Positions 1-10,865 of a stretch of 64,000 bases of DNA are shown here, piece by piece. A program made the position numbers and the translations under genes. Every line of letters starts with the position of its first letter. The stretch's first letter is position 1. Source of the DNA: Kalaharituber pfeilii (lineage: Eukaryota; Ascomycota; Pezizomycetes; Pezizales; Pezizaceae); the NCBI GenBank assembly GCA_015179045.1, contig WHUZ01000017.1, positions 248,001 through 312,000 on the forward strand, written 5' to 3'. The notes beneath the pieces are model-generated. The model had not been told where the DNA came from. It was given only the letters and a program-made list of their open reading frames with translations, and did not search any database.

Positions 1-1
1 C

Positions 2-2904
2 GATCTACGAGCCAATCCACAGGCCCTTGCATTTAAAGTATGAATCCCAGCATGTGGCAGCATTACCAATTCTAATCCCTTTGGATGCAGACATGTAGAC
101 GAATTTCCAACAAGGTTCAGCACATAGTGTTCGGCAGCGATGAACAGCCCAAGAAAAGAGAGAAAATCAGGGAGAATGTCCTTCCTGTGACCATACTGGC
201 AAGCCTTGTCCTCGGAGCAATTGGATTACCCGCTGCTGCGCAATATGCTGCCCCGCTTGCAATTGCTCAAGCTCGGAAACCTCAGACCTCCACTCGTACG
301 ATAACGGATGCCCCAATGGTAAAGCTATCCAGGAGCAAAACAGTTGGTCATAGCCCAACCGCTCGCCAAAAGAAGGAGAAGCCTCCAAAACTGAAGACCT
401 CAGAGATCACCACAATCAGTTCACCGGTTTCCCCTACACGATCGATGACACCTGAATCCAGCAACGCTTCACCAATTAAATCCAAACCTGAAATACAGTC
501 ATATTCATTAGCTAATTCGCGGCGCCCATCACTCAATGCAATTTCAACGCTCGGTGTACCTTCGAAGAATGTTGCTTCGACGTCACTGCCTGATTTGAGG
601 ATGTCTAGGACGATTACGAGCCCTACAATACCGACGCTCAATGGACTACAGAAGAAGAAGAAGGAGAGGCCAATTTTACCATCTTTGGTGCCTACACACA
701 AGAAAATACACATGCTTCGCTCAAACTACTTCCGTAGCCAAACGCAATTCCTAACAGCACTTGAAGATATTTCGAATCGATTAGTAGCCGTCCCGAAACA
801 AGCGAGGCTTAGTGCCTTAAGAGCGGAATTGGCTTTGCTAAATAATGATCTGCCAGCAGAAGTAGATATCCCCGTTATCTGCCCTGCCACATTGAGGGAA
901 CCTCAGTGGAAGACAACTCATCATCGCGTAGTGAGAGTGAATCCCGCCGAGGCTACAGTGTTAAACAGCGCCGAACGGGTTCCTTACTTATTGATGATAG
1001 AAGTGCTGAGAGATGACTTTGACTTTGACCCAGAGAAAGAGAAAAACCAAACACTAATTGCGAATATGCTCGTTGAGGAATCAGACGGAAACCGAAGGCG
1101 AATTTTTGACCTGTCAGAAGCACCACGAGAAACATTTAGGGGAAACAGTGTAGACAGTTCGACGGACAGTGTATTTGAGCCTGCGAAAGGAGATATCGGC
1201 GCGTCACCTCTGCTTTCCGAGTTCGAGTTTGAGTCTCGACGCGGTAGCGCCTCAGATAGTACTATCAGTCCTCCACCACACCACATCCCACGGTTATCGA
1301 GCGGGGCAACAACTCTGGCAACACTTTCCTCCATAGCTACACCACGTTCCTCAGAATTGTCCAACAGCAGGTCGGGAAGTCCTGGGCCAAAACGACCTCC
1401 ATTTTCACCACGTGGCACAGGGCCAGAACAGTCTGATCTTTCTGCATTGGCTACTCACATGCGTACTGCAGCACATATGCTTGCCCAACTTGATGCTAGT
1501 AGCTCCAAGAGGCCGAAGGATGAAGTAGCCGCTATAAAAGCAAAAATCATAGCAAGTATGCAGACTTTGGAGGAAGAGAGCTTTTTCTTTGAAGAGACGG
1601 CACCGGTTCCTACATTTGATGCGATTATGGCAAATGCCGCTGCTGATGCCGCTGCATCAGAGGTTGTCAATGCTGCACAAAATCGAGAGGGTGGAGAATC
1701 TCCAAAAACTGCCTTTAATGTGCAGGCGGGTGTAGCGAGAATGGAGAATGACCAGAAGACCTCTGGCGTTGAGAGGAAAGCGGACAGGGACGATCCCAGT
1801 GCCGCGACGTTTGGAGAAGAATGGACAGCTAAAAAGGAGCGAATTAGGAAGTCCTCACCATACGGATTTTGCTCCAGTTGGGATTTATTAAGTGTAATCG
1901 TGAAAACGGGGGCCGACTTGAGACAAGAGGCATTTGCGTGCCAACTTATTCAAGTTTGTACGAAGATATGGGAAGATGCTGGCGTTGCTGTTTGGACCAA
2001 AAGGATGAGGATTTTGGTTACTGGAGAGGTATGCGCATTGGTTCCTGTTGCTTTTTAGTTCAAGTACTTACAGCAATATTAGTCTTCTGGATTGATTGAG
2101 ACAATCACCAACGGAACATCTTTGCACTCGTTGAAGCGGAGTCTTACGATTGCATCTATTGCCTCTGGAAAGAATCCGCGCGGGCGAATCGCGACCCTCA
2201 AAGATCATTTCACCAAAACTTTTGGCGATGTAACGTCGGAAAGTTACAAATCTGCGGAGGATGCATTCGTACGCTCACTTGCTGCCTACAGCATTATTTG
2301 CTATATTTTGCAGCTTAAGGACCGACATAACGGAAATATTTTAATTGATAATCAAGGACGTATGTCTCCCAATACCATTCTTATAATTTTACCTTTACTT
2401 GCATAAGTTTTTTCTGACCCGCACAATTAGACATTATCCACATCGATTTTGGATTCATGCTCTCCAACTCCCCTGGTTCCCTTGGCTTCGAATCTGCCCC
2501 GTTCAAACTCACGCAAGAGTACGTCGACGTCATCGGTGGCCAGAACTCTGAGCGCTTCCAGCAGTTCCGGGCGCTCTGTAAACAATCTTTCCAGGCATTG
2601 CGAAAACGCGCAGACGACCTGATTGATCTAGTTGAGATGATGGGACGGGAATCACGCATGCCATGCTTCGCATCGGGGGTGGCGTATGCGACGATGCAGC
2701 TCAGGGAGAGGTTTCAATTGAAGCTGAGCGAGCAGGAGGCGGAGACGTTTGTGGATGAGTATTTAATTAATAAGAGTTTGGGAAGCTATTACACCAGAGG
2801 TATTGTTCCCTGCATCATGAATAGCTGTCTCTTCGAGGCTAACAACTAGCTTTTTACCCCTAGCTTATGATGCCTTCCAATATCGATCTCAAGGTATATA
2901 TTAG
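2..2904 (+). CDS. PIK1: Phosphatidylinositol 4-kinase, Pik1/PI4K-beta type (5' partial)
   Basis: This enzyme phosphorylates phosphatidylinositol at the 4-position; the Pik1 family acts at the Golgi and in secretion. I read exons 2-37, 91-2028, 2083-2359, 2431-2799 and 2864-2904, joined by 53-71 bp introns with GTATGA, GTATGC, GTATGT and GTATTG donors. The window holds about 886 residues; family members are near 1000, so the start lies upstream of the window. The first exons carry the ISNKVQHIVFG segment that precedes the kinase domain. A low-complexity Ser/Pro region follows, then NSAERVPYLLMIEVL, VKTGADLRQEAFACQLIQ and the catalytic loop LKDRHNGN. The DFG-type loop HIIHIDFGFM is formed exactly across the third splice junction. 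The C-terminus YDAFQYRSQGIY is typical of the family and fixes the last intron and the stop at 2902-2904. The beta (Pik1) class fits better than Stt4 because of the FGE-W-KKERIR linker. Splicing was read by eye. Confidence 0.95.
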
Positions 2905-5083
2905 ACGCTGCTAGTGCGGTTCATTAAGACGATCTTTACGGCAACTGTTTGGAAACCTTTAAGCTACCAGAAAGGCCATGGTCAGCCACAGCGGGATGGG
3001 GACAATGAACGAAATTAGGTGAAAAAGATGTAAAGGTTAAATTTTGTCAATTCTCTACACTTTTTTTTTCTTTGACGAGGATTTGGGGCTTTTGAGCTGC
3101 TATAAATTGTACACATTATATTTGGACAGCTGGTAGATGAGTATGGATGGGGAGCTGAAGCTTAAGGGGTATGGAGGGTGCAGGGAGGGTAGGGGGACTA
3201 AAGCATTGCATCCGTTACTAATAGATATAGCGGCGTTCTTGGTGTTTTGTATATGCGATTATAATTTTTGTGTATTTAGAACGACCCCGGGTTGGGTGTA
3301 ACGGAGGAGGGGAGGAGGGAGGCAAGTTGGATAGCCAGGGGTGGTGGCGAAAGTAATAATATTCACTCGTACAAAATATTTTGGTTTCGAGAAAGTTGAG
3401 GTCGTGTTGGTTCTATGTAGCCTTGTTATGGCTACGGATTGGAGGTTGAGTGGCCATGGTACGTACCCACAGTAGGTGAAAGAAAGAATTAAAAAAGTTA
3501 AACCACCTTTCCTTTTTCTTTTTTACCTGGGTTTTTCACCGGCACAGGAGTGAACGTTCATGGATGCTATTACCCTGAAACAATTACCCTAACTGAGTTC
3601 AGGGTATGGTATTAGGTGCTTTCAACGAATAAACAAGATTGAAAAAATTTAAAAAAAGGGGGGGGAGAAAGTGAGAACTAGGAGATGAGAATAAACCAAA
3701 ATAAAATAAAACTTCTTTTCTCTTGCTTTTGATAACCCCCATATTTCCTAGCTGCCAATATTGTACAAAAAAAATAAAATAAAAATAAAAATAAAAAATA
3801 AAACTCCAGAATCATCTGCTACATAGAAGATCTTCTAGTACAGCCCATATATCCCTCCTACTGCTTCTTCTTGAAGATCCTTCATCCCTCTAATCCATCT
3901 CCTTCCTGGATTCAACCTTCGCTTTCCCCCCGCCACCTCCACCTCCTCTTCCACCTCCACCTCCACCTCCACCTCCATCCCTCACCACCAACTCCTCCCT
4001 CTTGGCCAACAAATAATGGGGTACATGCTTCAAAGGCGGCAATACCCTCACTCCCAGCACTAATATTAAACATGGAATGACAACAACCGGACTACAATGA
4101 CAATATGCTCGAGGTTGAAACATGAACATAGTAAATATAGGCTGAAAGATCACCACTGCACAGCTGGCTATTTAGGGATATTACTTGAATTCCAATTATA
4201 GGGCCCAAATGCCAGTTGATCGTACATGTCATGAAAGTACATTTGCTCAGCAGTATATCCGTCATGATATACTAAAGTGCAATTTCAAGCTTCATGGTAT
4301 CCTAGACTCACAATGCGGCCGGTCAAAGTGCAGCCTCTTTAATACCATATGAGTCTTAAATGGTACTCGTATCTGGTAGCTTAAAAATAATATTATTACT
4401 AATTAGTATGCAAGAAGTGTATTTTGATGTCATTTGAGATAGACTTCATACTTTCCTCTACCGTCGTCTAAGGCTGGTGTGTATAACAGAAGATTGCTAA
4501 TTGCTTCCGCAAGCTGAGATATTCATATAAAACGAAATGGTATGAATTGGGTATAATGTTTGAAAATTTGGGAACTAGAAATGACAGCAGTGTAGCTGGT
4601 AGTTGCTTGAGACCCTTTCAGTAGGATTGATAAATTTTCGATCATAATTGTAATAAAGGTTTGTATAATCCGATGATATGGTTTCTAGCGTCATCTCATC
4701 CCCTCTCACTCTCCCTTCACACTAACGCACTCCACTTCTTATTTATTTATTTAACAATAAAACGATACTTTCACTGCCAGCCAGTCTTAATACCAGCAAC
4801 GCTATACTGTTTACACATGGTGTTACCAGAACACATGACCACGGATCCTAGGGCACGAGACCATTAGTACTAGCGCTCACTCTGTGCTTACTCTTTGACT
4901 ACTTATTTGGGTAATTGAAAACACATAAAACTTATATTGCTATTTTTTAAGCAAACTCTACCATTCAAGTACGATTCTGCGGTAAAGCAAACATGTACCG
5001 AATAACCAGGAGAAAAAATTTTTTATCCATTACCATATACTGGCAGCCATTCACTGCACATTCCTCTCCTTTCTGTTTGGCAG
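2905..5083. other. Intergenic region downstream of PIK1
   Basis: I see no gene here. The first part is probably the PIK1 3' UTR and terminator, with T- and A-rich patches. An A/T microsatellite built from AATAAA-like units lies near 3765-3803. A CCACCT repeat lies at about 3933-3980 and creates artificial His/Leu or Gly-rich reading frames on the two strands. The remainder is AT-rich unique sequence with no sustained coding signal. Confidence 0.6.
3933..3980. repeat. CCACCT hexanucleotide repeat
   Basis: A pyrimidine-rich tract made of imperfect CCACCT/CCTCCT units. It explains the low-complexity His-Leu (plus) and Gly (minus) open frames over this stretch, which I do not regard as genes. 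Confidence 0.8.
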
Positions 5084-6164
5084 CTAACATGGTCTCAGTC
5101 TATTATGCCCTGAAAACTCTTTATTGAGAAGGTCGTACGAGCGATTCTTGAATTCCTCAAGGTCTTGGGGAACACAATTTGCTACCGGCAGCCGCATGTC
5201 TGTATTTTTCTGCCAGCAATTGGGAGCTTGAAGCAGGGCGGCTGTCATGGTCTTGCCACCATTTTTGAGCTGATTTATCGAACTTTGTCGTAAGTGTTGC
5301 AAACATACGTTTCCCTATCGCATCGTTTCCCTTTGCACAGTCAGTCACGCCAGTCCTATGTGCAACATATTCGGAGTCAGGCCTCCTCTTACCGTCCCTC
5401 CATAATACAGGGGTAGATCTTGTCTCAAGCAGGACTGCTTCACACTATTATCAAAGGACTCCAACTCTGATGGAGATCCATCAAACTTCCTCACTTCTTT
5501 GACTTTTATCTTAACAAACAATTGAGGTTGGCATATTTGGGGTAGGTGTGCGTGGAACGGGATGTGGATCCAGGGAGAACGGGCGGATTCGAACGAGTAC
5601 GGGGACGGGAAGCAGGTACAGAACTTGCAGGATTAACAGAAGTAAGAAAAGTTACAGGAGCAGAACTACAATTAGAACTTGAAGCAACAACTTTTGACAA
5701 AGATGATGTGCCTTTCACTCCTCTCGGGTGGTATTATGATGAGGTAGTGATGTTCATATTCTTGGGGGCATATTCCGGATCACTGTTTTCCTCGTCACTG
5801 ATGTCTTGGACCACGGATCCAGCTGTAGAGGGTGCAATTTCCTCGAAATTGATCAGATTCCGGAGTTTATCAGAGAGCTTTTCGTCGCATTCCTGCTTCA
5901 GGAAGACCCGAAATCGGTCAATGTCTTGTACTAAATGCTTTCATCTCGCCAGGCTGGCTTGTAGAGAGGAGGATCAGCCTCTGCTGCGACTCCTCTGTCC
6001 TGTGCAGCCTCTTGCAGGCAAAATCGATGAGTGTGGTCCTTTTCCCTCCCTATAAGAGAGTCAGAGTATTCTTTTGCAACACTCCTGTCGATGGAAGTCA
6101 CCGCTTCCTTGACAGATTCTTCAACTACAGAATCAGCTACCAACGCTAGCATTCTCAGTGCCAA
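5084..6164 (-). pseudogene. Decayed retrotransposon Gag-like ORF
   Basis: Read on the minus strand from about 6164 downwards, several frames join into one protein-like path. It opens with an N-terminal helical segment, continues with an acidic linker (DISDEENSDPEY) and a Ser/Pro/Arg-rich stretch, then a segment beginning KEVRKFDGSPSELESF, and finally KFDKSAQKWWQDHDSRP. A phrase of the form F-D-G-S-P-x-x-L-x-x-F followed later by a W-W-rich block is typical of Ty3/gypsy-type Gag cores; that assignment is from pattern only. The path is broken by a frameshift near 5945, an in-frame TAA near 5735 and several more stops below 5400. I see no LTRs, protease or reverse transcriptase with it. It ends close to the divergent helicase relic. 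Another Gag-like domain family is possible. Confidence 0.45.
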
Positions 6165-6711
6165 TCTAGCAGGAGATAGTTGCTCTCTACGGCAGATTGC
6201 AGACGAACTTCAATATGATACTGCTGGAGAAGAAAGAGATGTGCTGCTAAACATGGTGAGGAATTCTAGGCTTCGGCCACTGCAACAGCTATCTACATCC
6301 AATTATGAATAGAATCAGGCATTTAGTACAGTTGTTAATGCAGTTGGAAATCATCTACCAGCTCGTTTCTTCTTGCAAGAACCTAGGGGAACATATCTTT
6401 ATCCAGTATTATGTCGTTATCGGCGCTCTACGGGAAAGTTGTAATTTGTGTTGCTTCTTTAGGAATCGCAGGTCAGTTATTACCTGGCGATCGTATAGCA
6501 TATTCCAAAATACATTTGGTGATACATGAGTCATCTGCATGTACGATTAGCCATCATTCCTTCTTAGTAGTATTAATCAGAGGCACAAGCCTTATTATTT
6601 AGGGTGAAGTACCTATACAGCAAAATATTGCTTTGAAACAGTTCTACATACATCAAATGATGTCTAAGGTGTTTCAGATGATGCATATCTGATCTTGGGC
6701 CTGTGTTCGCC

Positions 6712-6995
6712 ATGTTTTAAAGGAATCAAGTTAGAAGACGATATATTAATACATTATTAAACATGCAAAGTTCTTTTGCATTATAATGTATTAGATTGAA
6801 CAACCATAAGGCAACAGGAACACAAGCAACAAAGTAAGTTGCTGCTTATCCGGGGTGCCTTCAAAGTCCTGTTCTCTTAATAAAGCAGGTAATGATGGAG
6901 TCTGGGTTTTTGATGGCTGATTGAGCCTTCAACTCCTTATCTTACACTGGTCCTGAATAGTACAATTTGACATTAATTAACACCTGTTGAATGGG
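6712..6995. other. Insertion interrupting the helicase relic
   Basis: Between the motif II region of the PIF1 relic and its GGDFAQILPVV block there is roughly 340 bp, where family spacing predicts about 60 bp. The extra sequence starts near 6712 and ends near 6995 and has no helicase resemblance. It contains an imperfect hairpin at 6748-6792. Exact borders cannot be set by eye. Confidence 0.45.
6748..6792. repeat. Imperfect inverted repeat within the insertion
   Basis: AATACATTAT and ATGCAAA on the left are mirrored on the right by TTTGCAT and ATAATGTATT. This gives a two-part stem with a small bulge. It may be the core of a very short foldback element or simply an AT-rich hairpin. Confidence 0.5.
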
Positions 6996-8423
6996 CTTGT
7001 CCCAGGATTTGGTGGAGATTTTGCACAGATCTTACCAGTAGTACAAAAGGGTATATGCCTACCTGTAATCATCATTTATATGGCCGTATATGCAGCAACT
7101 ATTCCTGACACAAAAAATGCCACTACAACACTAAGGTATTACAAATAACCACGGGTTTATATCTTGGCTTTCTCAGACGATCACTGCCTCCATACATCAA
7201 AGCATTCGGGTCACTGACAGAATTTTGTACACATTTCCCTGCAGCACTTTTGGATACTGCATATATGGATCCAGGTAAATTGAAAGCTCGGGATGTGTGT
7301 ACTGATATCAGGCCTAATTCCCACCGTACAGCACAACCTCTCAATCTCACCACCATATTCGTGATAGCAGATCCTATAGTAGTGTGTCTAGCCTCCACCA
7401 ACCCCGCTACACCGGACCTCTTTCCAGTATTGATGGATCCTATCGCCTGTGTTCCCGAAGCCTACGAGAAAATGACTGCCTGTTGGATTAATACCCAAGA
7501 CGGTGCCCGAATGAAGACCTGCAACGCCTGTCGACGTAAACGTGTTGTGACCGTGGCGATTAGTCTGAGCTCCCCCTCTCCTTAGCTCACCGAATCGCCA
7601 TCTCTCTTTGTGGCTGAAGCTAAAAATCTACTCAATGATAGGCAAACCAAGAGGAGGAAACCGAGAGCAGGAATTACAGACCGTTCAGATGGCCAGCGCA
7701 TCCACGTGACTTCAAATGCGGGCTCTTCTGTCAGACGGCGCCAGCGTTCCCTATCTTCTTCTCGCCAACTTCAGTTCCAATCTTCCAGACGAAGCAACTG
7801 CAAGTGCGTTCAGAAGTGATATAAGGCCACTGTGAGGCTTTGTAAGTTGCCTGATAAATATTCACTTGACGGAATGCCCAATATGCGAAGAGTGGGAGTT
7901 GCCATAAAAGTGCAAATGGGGGGTGGTATCTTGGTGTGATGTGTCCCTTGAATTCTGTATTGATCGTTATAGCAGCGCTTGTCATTTAAGGATGAGCGTA
8001 TACCCCATCCGCTTGCGGTTTATATCAATCTTCGACCATTGGGAAATTATCAATGACAATTTCAGATTCCATGGGGAAGTAAAGTTCCTTCAATACAACA
8101 ACTTGCAGAAATGGACATTTGCGTGTAAACTTTTCCTGTTTCACTTGATGATTTATGAACATTTCCGCGATTCCATTTGAAGTTTTGTTTACAGTTCACT
8201 TTTATGTTTATCACATCCTCAATTGGGATTTTACTGTTATTGGTATGTGATCATTGATTTAATTGTGAATGCTTGAGTTAGTATATCGGGACTTTTCAAA
8301 TTTTTCAGCGTTTTCACCTTCCTCCTTCCTTTTCAGTTCAGTACTGCGTATATATTGCAGTGGGAATACATGATATAACTTTTTCTAGTATTTTGGAAAC
8401 ATGAATGCTCTGACCATACTGCG

Positions 8424-8438
8424 TTTTCTTTCTTTCTT

Positions 8439-8487
<49 letters not shown>
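8424..8487. repeat. TTTC microsatellite running into poly(T)47
   Basis: A short TTTC ladder passes into 47 uninterrupted T residues (8441-8487). It may be a simple expansion or the fossil tail of a poly(A) retroelement on the minus strand. No element body was identified next to it. Confidence 0.85.
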
Positions 8488-8488
<1 letters not shown>

Positions 8489-10639
8489 GACTTTCCAATT
8501 TGTTTGCATCTCAATTTTTGTTGCAGACATTGGAACTGATTCAGGGTAATAACTCCTTCACAATCATTGAGGGTAACGGCTGGCTTAATCGTACGGCCAG
8601 GGAAATGGAGCGCGCCATTCGGCATCCACATACTGGACAGCGGCACAGGGCCTCAATAGTGAAGAAGCTAAGCTGTTTCTTCGAAGCGCTCTAAGTGCCT
8701 CGGGAGATCAAACTTCTAGGGGGTGATAAAATACCTTCCTATTTAACAACTAATGGCTTATGGCAGAAGTAGAGCTAGCTGGACGCATTTACCCAATAGG
8801 AGAGAAGCGCGATAGAGATTTTTGAAGTCATATGTGCTTCAGAATTCTCAATTCAACTTCAGGTTGGTTTACGACATTCACTTGTATTTCTGATACTTTA
8901 TGTCCATATTTTCTGACCATATATTTATACCAAATTACAAAAATTCCCCCCTCTAGCACCACTTTCTCAGCAGGTCTTTTTTTTTTTTCTTTTTTCTCCA
9001 TACTTTCTCCAGATCCTCTTGCCAAGCCTGACTTCCTCAAAGCTTTGAGACCTATAGGGGTAACGCTGAACCAAAGCTTTGTTCGTGTGCACTGGCTCTG
9101 AAAAAGGCGTGAGGAAAATATTGTTCACTGCACATATAGTCGGCGTGTCTTCATTCGCCTCTTGTGCAATGACTTTTTATCTCGAGCAGGACCGCCGCAA
9201 CCGGGCGAGGTAGACCAGTAGAGAAGATAGGCAAAGTCCATCAGAATCTTTTATTCCTTCCTATATCTCTATTTCTCTTTGCGCCATCATTAATATACAG
9301 TCATCAAGCGCCCATAGGGTATATATCTGCAGCTAACAATAAAACGCTCACCGACAAATTTAAGCGAAGCTGCAACGAGCATTCCCTAACTTTCAACTAT
9401 TGACCCACGATACCTATATTTCTGCGGAGTTGCGAAGAGATTTAGAGTCACTTCACATGTTTCCTGTGCATCTTCTAATTTGTCTATCAAGCTACTCGAC
9501 TCTGCCGGTGCAGCTACGCCTAACCCCGCCTCCCCCTGACCATCATAGCACCAAAGTCTTCACTGGCGCTGATAAGCACCCCACCAAGCATTGAATGGTT
9601 GCAGCAGCAGTGTTGTACAGAATGCCATACGTAACATGTGCGCTTGCCTTGGACACCTGACGATCATGAGCAGTGGCGGGGTGGGGATCATGCCCACATC
9701 CTTCTTGCATTCTAGGCAGTCTTTTGGGCATTTGTGAGTTACAAAAAATTGGGATTTTTATGTTAGCGAGCTGGGCGAATTCAAGGGACTGGAAGGTCTG
9801 ATAAGGGAACCGGCCGTGGCGATAGCAGGATCGTCTGTCATCTAGTCGATCTCTCAAGCTTTGGTTGGCTATACAATAGAATGGTTGCTCGGCTTGTAGC
9901 GAAGCCAGTGGATAAGCGGTCAACGACTGTGTAACACACTAAATGATTCAACAAGTTTGGGCATTACTTGATCGTCTACTTGGTTTATTATTCTTTGCTT
10001 TCTCCGATCTAGGAGTCTAATGCTATAGTTTGATTGGCGCATAATGTAACATACTTGCGTGAATGCCTCCGAGTACTCGCATTACAGTTGCAAATCCAAC
10101 AGCTCTGTCGGTGTTTCTATGATGCTGATTCACAGCAGTTATGATATTGAACCTGAAGCTAGGTATATGCTCGCTGATGGCTCCAATCTCATAAACCGGA
10201 GGCATCAGCCCAAATGTAGAGCTTTCCCCGATCCAATATCGGGAAGTTCTGATATTCGTAGATAAGTAGCATTATCAAGAATAGCTGGGCTTGCTCTCCA
10301 TTCCTCTCTGGAAGTGGCTCCAGAGGCGTATTTGTTGAGGAAGAAGTGAGCTGTAGTCCAGGAAGGAAAGAGATGATTCAGGGAATAGGGGATCTCGACC
10401 ATGGGACGGGGGTGGGAGATGTTATGGGAGGGGAGCGAAGGAGATGGAGATGTATTGCCAACCAGACTATGTATTCTGCTGCTTCGTACAGCCTGCCTGC
10501 AGTTGCATGGCTCTTACCCCGGAGGCTTCCCTCCTCGATATTCTCCCCTGTCACGCCTGCTCTGCAGCTCTATCGCCTTCCGATGGCGAACTCGTGCCCT
10601 TGATGTGTACAGAGAAGGAGCATCAGGCCCTCTTCCTGC

Positions 10640-10865
10640 TGCCAGAAACAAGTTCCCCACCCGCCCCATGCCCACCGGCCCCCATCCCCCCAGACTCCAT
10701 TCTTTAGCCCCTCCCATCCCAACTCCCCAACTCCCCCACTCCCCCTCATCCCCTTCTTTTCCTATCTCCACTCTAATCCCCATACCGTTCCTTGCCCTAC
10801 GCCCCACCGCTCCTGTTGAGCATCTCCACCCCCCGCAGCTTCTGCGACATCAGTACCCCTTCCCT
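10640..10865. repeat. Pyrimidine-rich (C/T) tract on the plus strand
   Basis: A long run made almost entirely of C and T with short C clusters, giving Pro/Ser/Leu-rich frames on the plus strand and Gly/Arg-rich frames on the minus strand. Such polypurine-polypyrimidine tracts can form triplex DNA. I do not take the open frames over it as genes. Confidence 0.6.

Larger units (their letters stand above)
6190..7330 (+). pseudogene. Decayed PIF1-type helicase, Helitron-like
   Basis: Fragments of a PIF1-family helicase appear in order on the plus strand but in different frames. First comes an ADELQYD block at about 6197, then QAFSTVVNAVGNHLPARFFLQ with a damaged Walker A (EPRGTYLYPVL). Next is VICVASLGIAGQLLPGDRIAYS with ESSACTIS. 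Motif II reads LII-stop-GEVPI where family members have LIIWDEVPM, at about 6590. GFGGDFAQILPVVQKG follows near 7005, then SSFIWPYMQQLFLTQKM, and lastly LPPYIKAFGSLTEFC with TAYMDP up to about 7280. PIF1 helicases of this kind form the helicase half of fungal Helitrons. I found no Rep/HUH domain, so a stand-alone PIF1-like gene remnant is an alternative. The stops, frameshifts and an insertion of about 280 bp before the GGDF block show it is dead. Confidence 0.8.

Noticed and set aside
7511..7550. Possible Zn2Cys6 start (KTCNACRRKRV)
   Set aside because: Only the first part of the cluster is present; the remaining cysteines are missing and the frame ends soon after.
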